NCBI RefSeq assembly: GCF_030704535.1
Contig: NC_081813.1
Location: 11,029,501-11,093,500, forward strand
Length of the DNA stretch: 64,000 nucleotides
Reading direction: 5' to 3'
Source: Vitis vinifera
Lineage: Eukaryota > Streptophyta > Magnoliopsida > Vitales > Vitaceae
The notes under the pieces: model-generated
The model's input: the letters and a program-made list of their open reading frames with translations, nothing else
Database searches by the model: none
What the model was told of the DNA's origin: nothing
Program-made: the position numbers and the translations under genes
Shown: in pieces, positions 21,195 through 32,078 of the stretch
Position numbering within the stretch: position 1 is the stretch's first letter
Layout: each line of letters opens with the position of its first letter

Positions 21195-23360
21195 CACGAT
21201 GGATCCAACAATTCTACATGGACAGGGCACACACAGGTCATCTCTGGCATGGATAGGTGTTGACTCTAAGGAGCTTCATTATTGACATCGTGAGACAATT
21301 TTCCATCGCAACAGTGCACTTGAAGGGTGTATTATTTCATTACTATAGTAGGTAAGCTTCTATCGTGTTGCACCCTTAGGATTCATTTTCTTAGATTGGC
21401 ACCTTATTACTGTATTTGTCGAGATATGGCGACCTGAGACTTATACATTCCACTTACCTCAGGGGGAATGCACGATTACACTATAGGACATTTCCATTCT
21501 TCTTGGACTACCAATAAATTGAGTTGTAGCTACTTGTAGTACATGTCTAGATTGGATACGTATATATTATTCTTTATTAGGACTCACTCCTGGAGATACA
21601 GACATAGATAGGCAACACCTTCATCTTACATGGTTGGGTTATCGCTTCCCTACTTTGGCACCAGATGCTGATGAGAAGTCTATTTGGCGTTATACTAGGG
21701 CTTATATCTTACAACTCATTGGAGGTTTTCTATTTTTAGGAAAGTCTAGCGATAAGGTGCTTCTTACGTTTTTACCCCTTTTAGAGGATTTTGAGGTTGT
21801 TGGTAGGTATAGTTGGGGTAGTGCCTGTTTAGCTTGGTTTTATCGATAGTTGTGTTGAGCCTCTTAAATTGATACACATGATATATCTGGCCATTGATTT
21901 TGCTCCAGTTATGGGTATGGGATAGGTTCCCATTTATTGCACCTCATCGTTTACATATAGCTCCACATGATGATCAGTTGTCTCCACCTCCATTAGCCAT
22001 TCGGTACATATTATAATATTACCACAAATAAATTCTAACATTTATTTACTTATTTATGCTTTATTATTTTGTTTTTATAGTTGGAGACATGATTCATACT
22101 AATTCAATTAGCATGCATGTCTTAACTCAATATAGGCACCATCTTGATCGACTTACAGCAGATCAGGTGATAGAAGTGTGATTCATTTCTTATACTTGTT
22201 TATTTGAACAAATTCTAGACCACTGATTATATATAATCTTTCTTGAGTATAGATTATATGGCAACCTTATGTTGATGAGATGAATGTTGGTCTTCCTGAT
22301 TATTGTACTGTTGGGAAAGATACATGGTGCACTATCTCACCTTTGATATGTTTCCACATAGTTGAATGGCATAGATTTAATCGAGTATTGCGATAGTTTG
22401 GATTTCGTCAAGGGATTCCTCAACCATGTGATAATGAATCAATCTTATATCAATGTGATCTAAGAGGTCGACATGATGTTGATTAGACTACTTGACATGG
22501 AGACTATATTCGACATTGGAACTCTAGGCGTGAGCATATTGCCTGAGGTAAGATGACTATAGGTCCATTGGGGTATCAAGATCCATACATGGTGTGGTAT
22601 TGTTCCATTAGTATTCGGTTTCTTAATCTGACCAAGTTCTTCCATGAACTACTGGTAATTTTCATGTCTTATTTTTTTATTAAAGTTTATTTTATTTTTA
22701 TAAGAATTTAATTTATCTCATATTTGACTTACAGACTACCAACATACGTTAGACATATGATATTGCATCTCCAGATGATTTGTGCATTCGCAAATTATGA
22801 ACTATTGTATTAGAGGTCATACATGAGATGGATCGCTTAAATGATTTATTTAGTGTTGATGCTACTACACAATTCCAGTCTTGATCAAGAGATGTACGAC
22901 CTACAAGACGAGGGCCTCGTAGGAGGGAGATTATGCATACACCAGTTGTTATTCGAGCACAACCATCGACTAACATTAGTCCACCACCTCATCAACGACC
23001 AATATCATCCATTTCTCCACCTTTGCAAGATCAAACTCCATGTAGTGTTGTTGCTACTATACAACTCCAACCTCGATCAGGAGGTGTACGAACTAGAGGA
23101 GAAGGGGCTCATAGGAGAAGGACTAGGCATACATCTGTTCTTAGATATGCACCATTGGCTGACATCAACCCACCACCTATTAAAGAGACTCATATTACAC
23201 CTATAGAGATGTCATCCACCCTACCTATAGTACCATTTATTGCATCACCACCACAACCAATAGAGGTTATATTGGTTGATGAGGAGTTAGTTCATATAGC
23301 AAATGATGATCAACGAGGACAAAAGAATGATCGTGGTCGAGGACATGGTTGAGGATGTGG
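21195..23360 (+). pseudogene. Plant mobile domain (PMD, MAIN/MAIL1-like) gene, decayed
   Basis: The order of blocks matches PMD proteins: DPTILHGQGTHRS and onward (21,198), EIWRPETYTFHLPQGECTIT with GLPI (21,430-21,520). GDTDIDRQHLHLTWLGYRFP runs into YILQLIGGFLFLGKSSDKVL and WGSACLAWFYR (21,600-21,849). A C-terminal block follows with WQPYVDEMNVGLPDYC and PLICFHIVEWHRFNRVLR (22,258-22,395). A proline/arginine-rich tail with two related halves ends at about 23,352 (RGQKNDRGRGHG). Introns may separate some blocks and stops occur in others. PMD genes are frequently carried by MULEs and gypsy elements; genic members act in transposon silencing and meristem maintenance. Its place right behind the MULE transposase suggests it travelled in the same element. 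Confidence 0.75.
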
Positions 23361-23838
23361 TTAGAGAGGTGATCGTCAAGTACATAGGGAGGTACATGTC
23401 ATCCCCATAGAGCCAATAGTGGAACATGCATATCATGGACATCCACAACTGAAAAGGAAGACTTCTTTGTGCGGAACACATTGAGGATGTTACTACATAT
23501 GACTTGTATTTTGGATACTATTAGTATTTTACATATCATTATTTTGGACAAATACTCATGATGTATATTTATACTTGTTATGTTTTGGTTTGACTAACTT
23601 TTTATTAACATAAGTTCTATAGTATTCTACCTATTTTGGACTTATTTTAAACAAAATAGTATTGTTACTATTTTGGAAATATGTCGATTAAATTGGCATT
23701 TGGTTTACTTGTTTTGATTGATCTTGGATTGAAAAGTCAAAATATTAATTATAATGTATGCAGGTGATAAACTTTAAACATCTGGTTGTATATAAGGTAA
23801 TACTAATTAAGAGATAGATTTTTTTTTCTTTTGCGGAA

Positions 23839-24815
23839 GGTGTCTTTTCAAGAGACACCTTTAGCATAAATTCAAAATTTTCCATTGTGTATAAAAATTA
23901 TGGAAGGTATCTCTTCAATATAAATTCAATTTTTTTGGAATTGTAGAAAGTGCCTCTTGAAGAGACACCTTCAATATAATATCAAATTCAAGAGACACTT
24001 GTAGTATAAATTAAAATTTGTGAAATCGTGGAAGGTGTCTCTTCAAGAGACCCTTTTAGTATATATTGAAATATGTTGGATTGTGGAAAGTGTCTCTTGA
24101 AGACAAACCTTTAGTATAAATCCAAATTTTTTGGAATTATAGAAGGTGCCTCTTGGAGAGACACCTTCAATATAAAATCAAATTCAAGATACACTTGTAG
24201 TATAAATTAAAATTTGTAAAATTATATAAGGTGCCTCTTCTAGAGACACCTTTAGTATATATTGAATTTTGTGGAATTGTAGGAAGTGTCTCTTCAAGAG
24301 ACACCTTTAGTATAAATCCAATTCTTTTGGAATTGTAGAAGGTGTCTCTTAAGAGACACCTTCAATATAAAATCAACTTCAAGAGATACTTGTAGTATAA
24401 ATTAAAATTTGTGAAATTATGGAAGGTATCTCTTCAAGAGACACCTTTAGTATATATTGGAATTTGTGGAATTATGGAAAGTGTCTCTTGAAGAGACACC
24501 TTTAGTATAAATCCAATTTTTTTGGAATTGTAGAAGGTGTCTCTTCAAGAGACACCTTCAGTATAAAATCAAATTCAAATGATACTTGTAGTATAAATTA
24601 AAATTTGTGAAATTATGGAAGAGACAACCTTTAGTATATATTGGATTTTGTGGAAATGTGGAAATTGTTTTTTCAAGAGACACCTTTATTAAAAATCCAA
24701 TTTTTTGGAATTATAGAAGATGTCTCTTCAAGAGACACCTTTAGTTTAAATTCAATTCTTTTAAACGTATATCATGGATTTGAAAATTGTAGAGGGTATC
24801 TCTTCAAAAGACACC
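23839..24815. repeat. Higher-order array of short palindromes (GGTGTCTCTT.AAGAGACACC)
   Basis: At least fourteen palindromes with 10-bp arms GGTGTCTCTT and AAGAGACACC around a 0-1 base centre lie in about 1 kb. They start at 23,839, 23,949, 24,034, 24,089, 24,145, 24,230, 24,285, 24,341, 24,424, 24,480, 24,536, 24,665, 24,719 and 24,795. Several are perfect; others have one to four arm changes. Spacers are A/T-rich and of three types in fixed order, giving a higher-order unit of about 195 bp. Units of one type start at 23,949, 24,145, 24,341, 24,536 and 24,719. The array lies about 480 bp after the PMD tail. Confidence 0.95.
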
Positions 24816-25358
24816 TTCAACCGTAGCAAAAAGTGTCGTAAATCTATCAATATTTTTCCAACTACCATTTTTTAAGAATTATTTTTTAAAGTTGTTGTAG
24901 AAGTTAAAACCCCCCTTACATTTTGATGCATGTCTAAATTTTATTTAGCCAAGCATTTGGGCTGATATTGAGTAAGCTTTCGAGTTGGTTTAGCTTAGAA
25001 TCAGGGTTGGTTATTATTTAAAATTCGGGCTGAATCTTTGTTCGAATATAGGATGATTTATCCATGAAATATGGGTTGTTGTCAAGCTGTTTTGAAATAA
25101 AAAATGTGGATTGATCTTGCTTTAAAATCAGGGCTGGTGTAGAATGAAATTCGTATTACCTGATTCTAGTTTGAAACATGGGTTGATTTCTGCTCAAAAG
25201 TCTAGGTTGATTCATACGAGGCCTTTGGGCTTAAAAAATCTGGTTTTGTTAGCTTAAAATGTGGGCCGTTTCTCAAGAAATTTTGAGATTAAAATGTGGG
25301 TTGTTCAATGTAATTTTTGACTTATTTTGAATTCATGAGAATAATATTTGTAAGGTTA
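24816..25358. other. Spacer after the palindrome array
   Basis: No gene is seen. A loosely repeated phrase of the type 'gggttgat', 'gggctgat' or 'tgtgggttgt' with 'aaaat.' recurs from 24,960 to 25,310, possibly an old degenerate tandem repeat. Confidence 0.4.
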
Positions 25359-25637
25359 GGTGGTGTTTGTTTTTTTGACTTTTTGCTAAAAGCAATTTGT
25401 TTTCAGAATTTAGATTATTTGTTTTTCTACTTTTTCATAGCTTATTATAAACTTTTTACTAAATAGAAAAAGTTAAAATATGTAGCTTTTTCTAAATAGA
25501 GAAAATAACATATTGATTTTTCTTTACTTTTTAATACTTAATAAAAATAAAATACTACAAAAACAAGCAATCTAATATTTAACACTATTAAGCATTAAAA
25601 TTCTATTTAGAATTAAGTTAAAAAAACAAACACCACC
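25359..25637. mobile_element. MITE with about 22-bp inverted ends
   Basis: GGTGGTGTTTGTTTTTTTGA at the left end and the reverse complement of TTAAAAAAACAAACACCACC at the right end form near-perfect terminal inverted repeats. They bound a 279-bp A/T-rich non-coding sequence. Size and structure fit a miniature inverted-repeat transposable element, probably hAT-like. No clear 8-bp target duplication is seen. Confidence 0.75.
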
Positions 25638-26242
25638 TTCTTAAATCATTTTTTTTTAATGTCTCTAGTTGTAATTGAATAATCTCATTAGATATATTTT
25701 ATATATATATATATATATTATGTTGATTGCATTAATGGAAATTCATTAGATGTTTTTTTGGTTAAATCCTCATGTTAGTTTATATATATATATATATATT
25801 CATTTGATGTTATACTTGGTTAAATTTTTGTGATAGTATGTTTTAAAAATTTACTGAATCTATATTAGTTTCATTTTTATATTGATTGTCTTAGTAGAAA
25901 TTCATTAGATGTATTTTTGGATAAATCCTTATGCTATTACTTATTAAATATTCATTTGGTGTTTTACTTAATTTAATTTCCGTGTTAGTAAAAATTCAAG
26001 GAGCCTGTTTCAATCCAAGTTATTCCACCACAACCTCAATCCAATCAAGCAAACAACTTGGCAAAATTATTTTTAGTGATATAATCACCAAAGAACGTGT
26101 TCATAAATAAAAGGGAAACGAAAATGATAATAGATGACCCTCGTTTTATTCACCTCTATTTTAAGGAGAGGTTTTGTACGTCTCTGCTTATAGGTTCAGA
26201 GAATCCCACATCACAAAGAGATCACATCGATAGCAGCCAACA
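25638..26242. other. P450 3' flanking region with AT microsatellites
   Basis: Two (AT)n runs lie at about 25,700-25,720 and 25,782-25,800, and the phrase 'tcattagatgt.tttttgg' occurs more than once. The part from about 26,008 to 26,211 is the downstream/3'UTR region of the P450 gene and has a diverged copy at 28,235-28,535. Confidence 0.6.
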
Positions 26243-27020
26243 CTAATAGAATTGAGAAGGAAGGCGTGGGGTGAGCATGACTTCCAGAGGAGTCACCTTA
26301 GCCAAGATAATACTCAGGCCTTCTCTCATGTCCACCGGAGCGTTCAATGGTGTCGATAAGTCAAACCCTTGAAGCAGCCGACCAATCACCAAGTGTAACA
26401 ATTTTAAGGCCATGGTGATCCCTGGGCAAGATCTTCTACCAGAACCAAATGGGATGAGCTCAAAATGCTGCCCCAAAACATCTAAATCTGCATGGCTTGT
26501 CAGAAACCTCTCGGGCTGAAAATCTTCAGGGTCGGACCAGACACTTGGGTCACGGTGCAACTTCCACGCATTCACGAACAAGCGGGTGCCTTTTGGAATG
26601 TGGTAGCCAGCAACATGACAGTCTTCCATGGCTTCGTGTGGCACAGATAGAGGAGCTGCTGTGTATAGCCTCAGGGTTTCCTTGATAACGGCTTGAAGGT
26701 AATGCAGGTTTGGAATATCCGATTCTTCCACCCACCTGCCTCTACCAACTTTTAGATCTAGCTCCTCTTGAGCACGCTTCAAAGCATGTTTATTGTTTAA
26801 TAATGCAGACAGAAGCCATGTGGAGGTTGTAGCCACAGTGTCAGTGCCTCCCACCATGAGAGTCTGCATAAGTTTAAAATTGTAGAAGTTTACCAAAACA
26901 TTGAAGCCATGATGACCCAAATGCATAAAATACCAAAAAAATAAAATAAAACATTTGAAAGTCTTGAAAATATTCAACATCGCTTGAAAAACTAACTTCT
27001 TGTCAAATTCCACTATTATA

Positions 27021-28150
27021 TATAGAAAAAGAAGAAGATGTAATTGATGATGATGCATATTTATATACAAATATATTTAAGTTCTACTATAATTCAAATT
27101 CTATCTTCTACTCTAATTCAAATTTTATATTCTATTATAAATAAATACCAATATTAAATTAAGGATAACATTAACTTTCCCTGATATGCATGACTGGCAA
27201 GATAGAGCTTTGATAAGAGATTCCAATTTTAGTCTTGAGAGAAAGAAAATAGAGATTTCAATTTTGGTCTTGAGAGAAAGAAAATAGATTACAATGTATC
27301 TGGTTTTTGTGGAGGATGATCTCCTAGTTTTTGTGTAGGACAATTTCCCTAGATCTAGGGAGCGAGTAGATTCGACCTGGTGACTAAAAGATTAGGCAAG
27401 AGTAGTGTGATCTTCCTAAGTCTGATTTCCAAAAACTTTGAGGAACTTGGAGAAAAGAAAGTTTGTTAAAGGAAAAGTAGAATTAAGAGTCTTATTTGAC
27501 ATCAAACTATATATAATGTTTTAGAAGCTAATGCAATAGATGATATAAGAGGTAAATGAGAAGGTAGAATATAAGGCAGATCTCAAGTAGAGGTAAAGGA
27601 ATATGAGCATGTTTGTTTTCCCAAGACAAGATATGTAAAGAAAGCAATGAAATCTTTGAGGAAGCTTTTAGAGAAGGAGAGAGAAGTAGAATTAAAGGCA
27701 ATAAAGAAGTATTGAAATTAAGATATTGCATTGGAGACAGTGAAGAAAGAGACATTGAAATTAGGATATTAGACCATAGGGAAGGAGGCATTGACAATCC
27801 ATAAGCATAGAAAGGTCACTACCATTTGTTGTAGGGATAGGGAGAGACATGCAAGGCCTAAGCCCTGCACCTTAAATTGTTCCAAGTTGAGATTGCTCCA
27901 AGTTGATAATAGGGTTTAGGATTCTAATACCATATAGAAAATAAAGGAAAATATAACATATTATTCTCATTTATGATAATAGATATTTATATACAAATAC
28001 ATTTGAGTTCTAACATAATTCAAATTTTATCTCTTACTCTAATTCAAACTAATAGCAAATGTTTACTCTAATTCAAATTCTATATTCTATTCTAATTCAA
28101 ACTGATATATAATAAATATATAAATACCAATATTTAAATTAAGGATAACA
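27021..28150 (-). mobile_element. Possible small LTR element (TRIM-like) in the P450 intron
   Basis: Two direct repeats of about 150 and 218 bp (27,021-27,170 and 27,933-28,150) share 'tatttatatacaaata.att', 'ctctaattcaaa', 'aaataccaatatt' and 'aattaaggataaca'. On the minus strand they would begin TGTTATCCTTAATT. Just inside the right copy is minus-strand TGGTATTAGAAT (27,931-27,920), which resembles the initiator-tRNA-Met primer site TGGTATCAGAGC. The 760-bp interior has no recognised protein. This layout fits a terminal-repeat retrotransposon in miniature. Target duplications are unclear. Confidence 0.5.
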
Positions 28151-28229
28151 TTAATTTGGATTGTCCCCATTGTGGTGGCTTGACTCAAACCATGGAAAAC
28201 AAGGGCTAGAAGCAAATTCAAGGACCCCC

Positions 28230-28560
28230 TGGTTCATTCTATAGTGTACATACCATCCCATGTTATTCCACCACAACCTCATTCCAATTAAGCAAACAAC
28301 CTGGAAAAACTATTTTTAGTGATATATATAATGACCAAAGATGCAGAGTCGTCGGATGGAAAACGTATTCATATCATTATTTTGACGACTATAAATGAAA
28401 AGGACGAGAAAATAATAAAAAAGAGGAACCTCGTGTTATTCACCTCTATTTTGAAAGGGTTTTTATATAGATTTTTTTTTGTTTACTCTCTCTTTTATAT
28501 ACCCGTCACCATGCATAGGTTCAGTGAATCCCACCCAGCAATTCCTACCTAGCGGCACAT
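28230..28560 (-). repeat. Second copy of the P450 3' flank, inside the intron
   Basis: 'ttattccaccacaacctca' with 'aagcaaacaac', 'atttttagtgatata', 'ttattcacctctatttt' and 'ataggttcag.gaatcccac' reproduces, with divergence, the sequence at 26,020-26,211 that lies just after the exon 2 stop. Its presence between exon 1 and exon 2 suggests it is the 3' end of another P450 copy. Confidence 0.75.
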
Positions 28561-29867
28561 AAGGACATGCCACGTATAGTGATGGCGACAGGAAAATATT
28601 TTCCATACCCACCTCGCCCCACGGCTCCATCCTGATAGATGGGTTTTAGGAAATGCTATTCGGTTGAGGTCGATTTTTACATCTTACTTTAAAGTAAATT
28701 TGTGAAAATTTATTTATTTTATTTAAATTAAAATGATTGAAAATTTTAATCAAAATTTTATATACCTTAAATTTGAATTATTTGTAAAGGATTTTTCTAT
28801 GTTTTCTTTTTTTTTTTTTTAATTTTACTTTTAAAGTTGGTTGCAAAAATACACTTTTCCAAGGAAGAAGGAAGCAGTACATGGATAGGGGAGGAGCATA
28901 CCATTACTGTTGCCTTGATGACTGTTTCCCTTGAATGGCCAAACATGGAAGTGTCTTCAAGCACCGATAGCATCACATCAATTAAATCCTGCCTCTTGCT
29001 GCCCTCGCTGTTGAGCCTCATCTCATGTTCTTCCACCCAACCTCCCACAAGAGAGTCCACTTCCTTCGCCACCCGCTTCATCGACCCCAAATACCCTTGT
29101 GAATCCATCCATTCTACACCTGGAATGGCATCCGACAAAACAAAGGCCCCCGCTAGAGACAGGAATTCCTGAATTGTTGCTATGGCCCGCCTTGCTTCCT
29201 CGTTTCCATGGCCAGAAGTATTGAAATACTTCTTCCCTGCGATCATCTTTAGGACTATATTGAAGCTGAGGTGTTGAAACCATTCACTCATCACTACCTT
29301 TACTGGATGGACCTAGTCGCTGCCTTTTCCAAGTGAGTACAAATCTTTAATGGAAAGATCCAATTCCGAAATCTGCACATGCTTTAATGCATCGAGGGGA
29401 CGGGCTGAGAGGATTTCCATCATGGACAGCTTGCGCATCTCACGCCAAAGGGCTCCATAAGGGGCGAAACCAAATCCAGCGTAGTTGTATCCTAAGAGCT
29501 TTCCTGCACTGGAACTTGGGCGTGAGGCAAAGACCTTATCATTAGTGGTGAAGCATTCTTTAACAGCCTCACGACTGCTCACCACAAGTGCGCGGTGCAC
29601 TCCAAGGCGGATCATGAAGACGGGGCCGTGCTTATCAGCCATGGCTCCAAGGGTTCGGAATATTGGGGTTTGGCCTCGTAGTAGAGGAAGGTGACCTAGA
29701 AATGGCCAGGCACCAGATGGCTCTGGGGCTGACCTGCCCTTGCTCTTCCCAGCAAGAGTCATAACTCTCCATACACCATACAACAAAACCAACCCCAGAA
29801 TTCCTGAGATTGCTACTAACTGAGAAGGGGTATCCATGTTGGATTGTCTGAGACTCTGCTGATTCAC

Positions 29868-31310
29868 TATTTAGGTTCAAACTGGTAGCTACAACTTTCC
29901 TCTGTCTTCCTCCCTCTAGACTTCTTTTTATTTATTTAAATATTGTTTAATTATTAAATTCATTAATTTCAATAGGAACAGGTCAAGCATCCGTTAACTA
30001 TAATAATATAATATATCCATGCACAAAGCCCAATAATTGAATATCATACTATTGCAGCATCGAACAGCGTGACCCGGGCCACCCGGCCGGTTCTGGTAGA
30101 ACCGCTCCCCTTTCCCACCCCCAAAATAAATTAAATAACACCAAACACAGTTTCTTTATGTTACAGAGTATAACTTTGAGTTTTGTGCTAATTCATGCCT
30201 CAATTTTTACTTCAAAAAAAATGTCCGGTAAATCAAGTTAATGATTTAATATGAGTTAATAATTTAATTTAAGACATTAAATATATTTAATAAAATAATT
30301 TAATATTTTAATTTAAGATTAAAAATACTTTTAAGTATTAAGTTAAAATAGTTAATTTATATCTAATCTTAAATACTTTTTATCTTATTTATCTATATTA
30401 ATAAGTATATTTTAAATTATAATTCCACATCCATGATTCATTTTTTATAAAAATATTTTATAATTATTTAATATATCTATGATACTTTAAATATGAATAT
30501 TTTATAAATAAATTTATAACTCAAAATTAATGAGGATAAATATTAGTTAAATTATGTAACGGTATCAATTTGATGATTTAGAATAAATTTTAATTTAACT
30601 TTATCAAATAACTTTAATAATTAAAATAAAAAATAAAAAATAAAAATTAAGTTAACAATTTAAGAATAATTTAACTTAAAATTAACTTAAATCATTAAAT
30701 AATAAGTATTAAGTTTTATCAAATACTCATTTAATCATTAGAAGGGGCATGATTGAGGTAGGCTCTTAATAGGCCTTAGTGCAACAACAAGAACATATCA
30801 ATCACCACTTCACAAGAGAACATTATTGGACTACATTATCCGAATTCCCAACATCAGATATCAAGCACCAATATATATATATATATATATATATCTGTGT
30901 GCTGACAAATTTTTTATCTAGGATCTTGATCATAAACTCAAATATTTTCTTAGTAATGAGGTAGTTCTGTATTTTTTAAGGTTTTCTTCAACGGTAGCAC
31001 AAATATTTCCATGATCATACTCAGACATTTGTGTTGAGTAATGGTTCACTTGTCTCCCATGGATGAGCATTTTATCTCCACATATCCTACATCTTAGAGG
31101 CATTATTTGGTTGTCTTATATATCTAAATGAGTTGTATATCTGTCAAAATTTGAATGACATTTTGTTTGAGAGAAAATTTGAGTCTAGTTAATATAATTG
31201 GAACCAAATTGCAACCATAATCAACATGCATTTTTAAGAAAAATTAGTTTCATCTTATTGACCGCAAGTTGAGTATTATTATAAGCACCCAAACTCGTTT
31301 TAAGGGAGAG
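29868..31310. other. Upstream region of the P450 locus, A/T-rich, with a (TA)n microsatellite
   Basis: No gene is seen. 30,230-30,720 is extremely A/T-rich low-complexity DNA with recurring 'aattta' and 'ttaagt' words. A (TA)n run lies at about 30,871-30,893. The P450 promoter should lie at the left end of this block, but no convincing TATA box can be fixed. Confidence 0.5.
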
Positions 31311-31529
31311 TATTAGGAGAGATAAAATATATTTTATATATATGTAAAGAGTAATGATTAGGATCCATTGCTTTATTAGTTAATCAGAAGCTGTTAGGGC
31401 TTACTTTACACATGCCATTAACATAACCACTAAACTTTTAGTTAGTTAGAAACCCATTTGGTAATAACTTTGTACTTAAGCCTCTTTGTTCAACCTTCAG
31501 AATCAAAAGAAAAATACAGATTTAAAATA
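31311..31529 (+). mobile_element. Possible copia LTR
   Basis: A purine-rich tract (TTAAGGGAGAG, ending at 31,310) precedes TATTAGGAGAG. About 220 bp later comes TTGGTATTAG (31,530), which resembles the tRNA-Met primer site after a copia 5' LTR. Both a polypurine tract and a primer site flanking one LTR would fit a rearranged or tandem copy. No second copy is seen. Confidence 0.3.
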
Positions 31530-32073
31530 TTGGTATTAGTTCTTTCTTCTTCAGCTTTCTAAGATGATATAAAGAGCATTCAATTCCTGCAATAATGGAA
31601 AGTTCATTGGCAACAACCATATGAAGTACTTCAAGTTTCACTCTAGTTTCAATTTCTTATCTGAAGACAAGAGAAAAAGCTTAATTCATCTTGTTTTTGC
31701 TCTTGCAGCCTTTTGTGTTTTTATAGTCTTCATGAAGGTCTAGGTTCATGACGTGATCTTCACATGGGGCTGCAACCTTTTAGGATAATGTTAAGGATTG
31801 GTAATTATCGTTTTTAAATGTTAGTTTGACCTTTTCATGTATGTTATAAGAGTTGGGCCTTAAGTAGGTGCTTATTTTAGACAAACGTGTTTTAGGTGTT
31901 TGATTATAACTGGATGTATTTTGAATGACATATTAAGGGGTGCTCATTTTTTGCAAAAGTGCCCCTGAGTCTTTTGCTTGTTGAAAAGACTTAGGGCTTG
32001 TTCCACCATTTCGAATTAATTGCAACCGGTAGTTTTTTAAGGCTATTTTCAACATTTAATCATTAACAACACA
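31530..32073. other. Spacer, no gene recognised
   Basis: No motif or open frame of interest. It may be the leader of the transposon-derived gene remnant that begins at about 32,079. Confidence 0.4.
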
Positions 32074-32078
32074 CAAGG

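Larger units (their letters stand above)
26243..29837 (-). pseudogene. CYP82-like cytochrome P450, two exons, one in-frame TAG
   Basis: Exon 1 runs 29,837-28,902 and exon 2 runs 26,863-26,243. They are joined by a GT-AG intron of about 2 kb in phase 0 (donor GTATGC, acceptor ATGCAG), giving 518 codons, normal for the family. P450s are ER-anchored heme monooxygenases; CYP82 members oxidise terpenoids, alkaloids and phenolics. Visible features are a hydrophobic N-terminal anchor (LVAISGILGLVLLYGV), PEPSGAWPFLGHLP, and the oxygen-binding I-helix GGTDTVATTSTW. ExxR (KETLR), PERF (FQPERFL) and the heme-cysteine motif PFGSGRRSCPGI follow. Codon 175 (29,315-29,313) is TAG where the paralogue at 14 kb has TGG. 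The start chosen is MDTPSQL; an upstream ATG at 29,867 adds 10 residues without changing the anchor. As read, the product stops before the catalytic region. Confidence 0.85.

Noticed and set aside
23839..24815. CRISPR-like array
   Set aside because: The repeats are palindromes with homologous, ordered A/T-rich spacers, not unique spacers. There are no cas genes and the DNA is plant nuclear.
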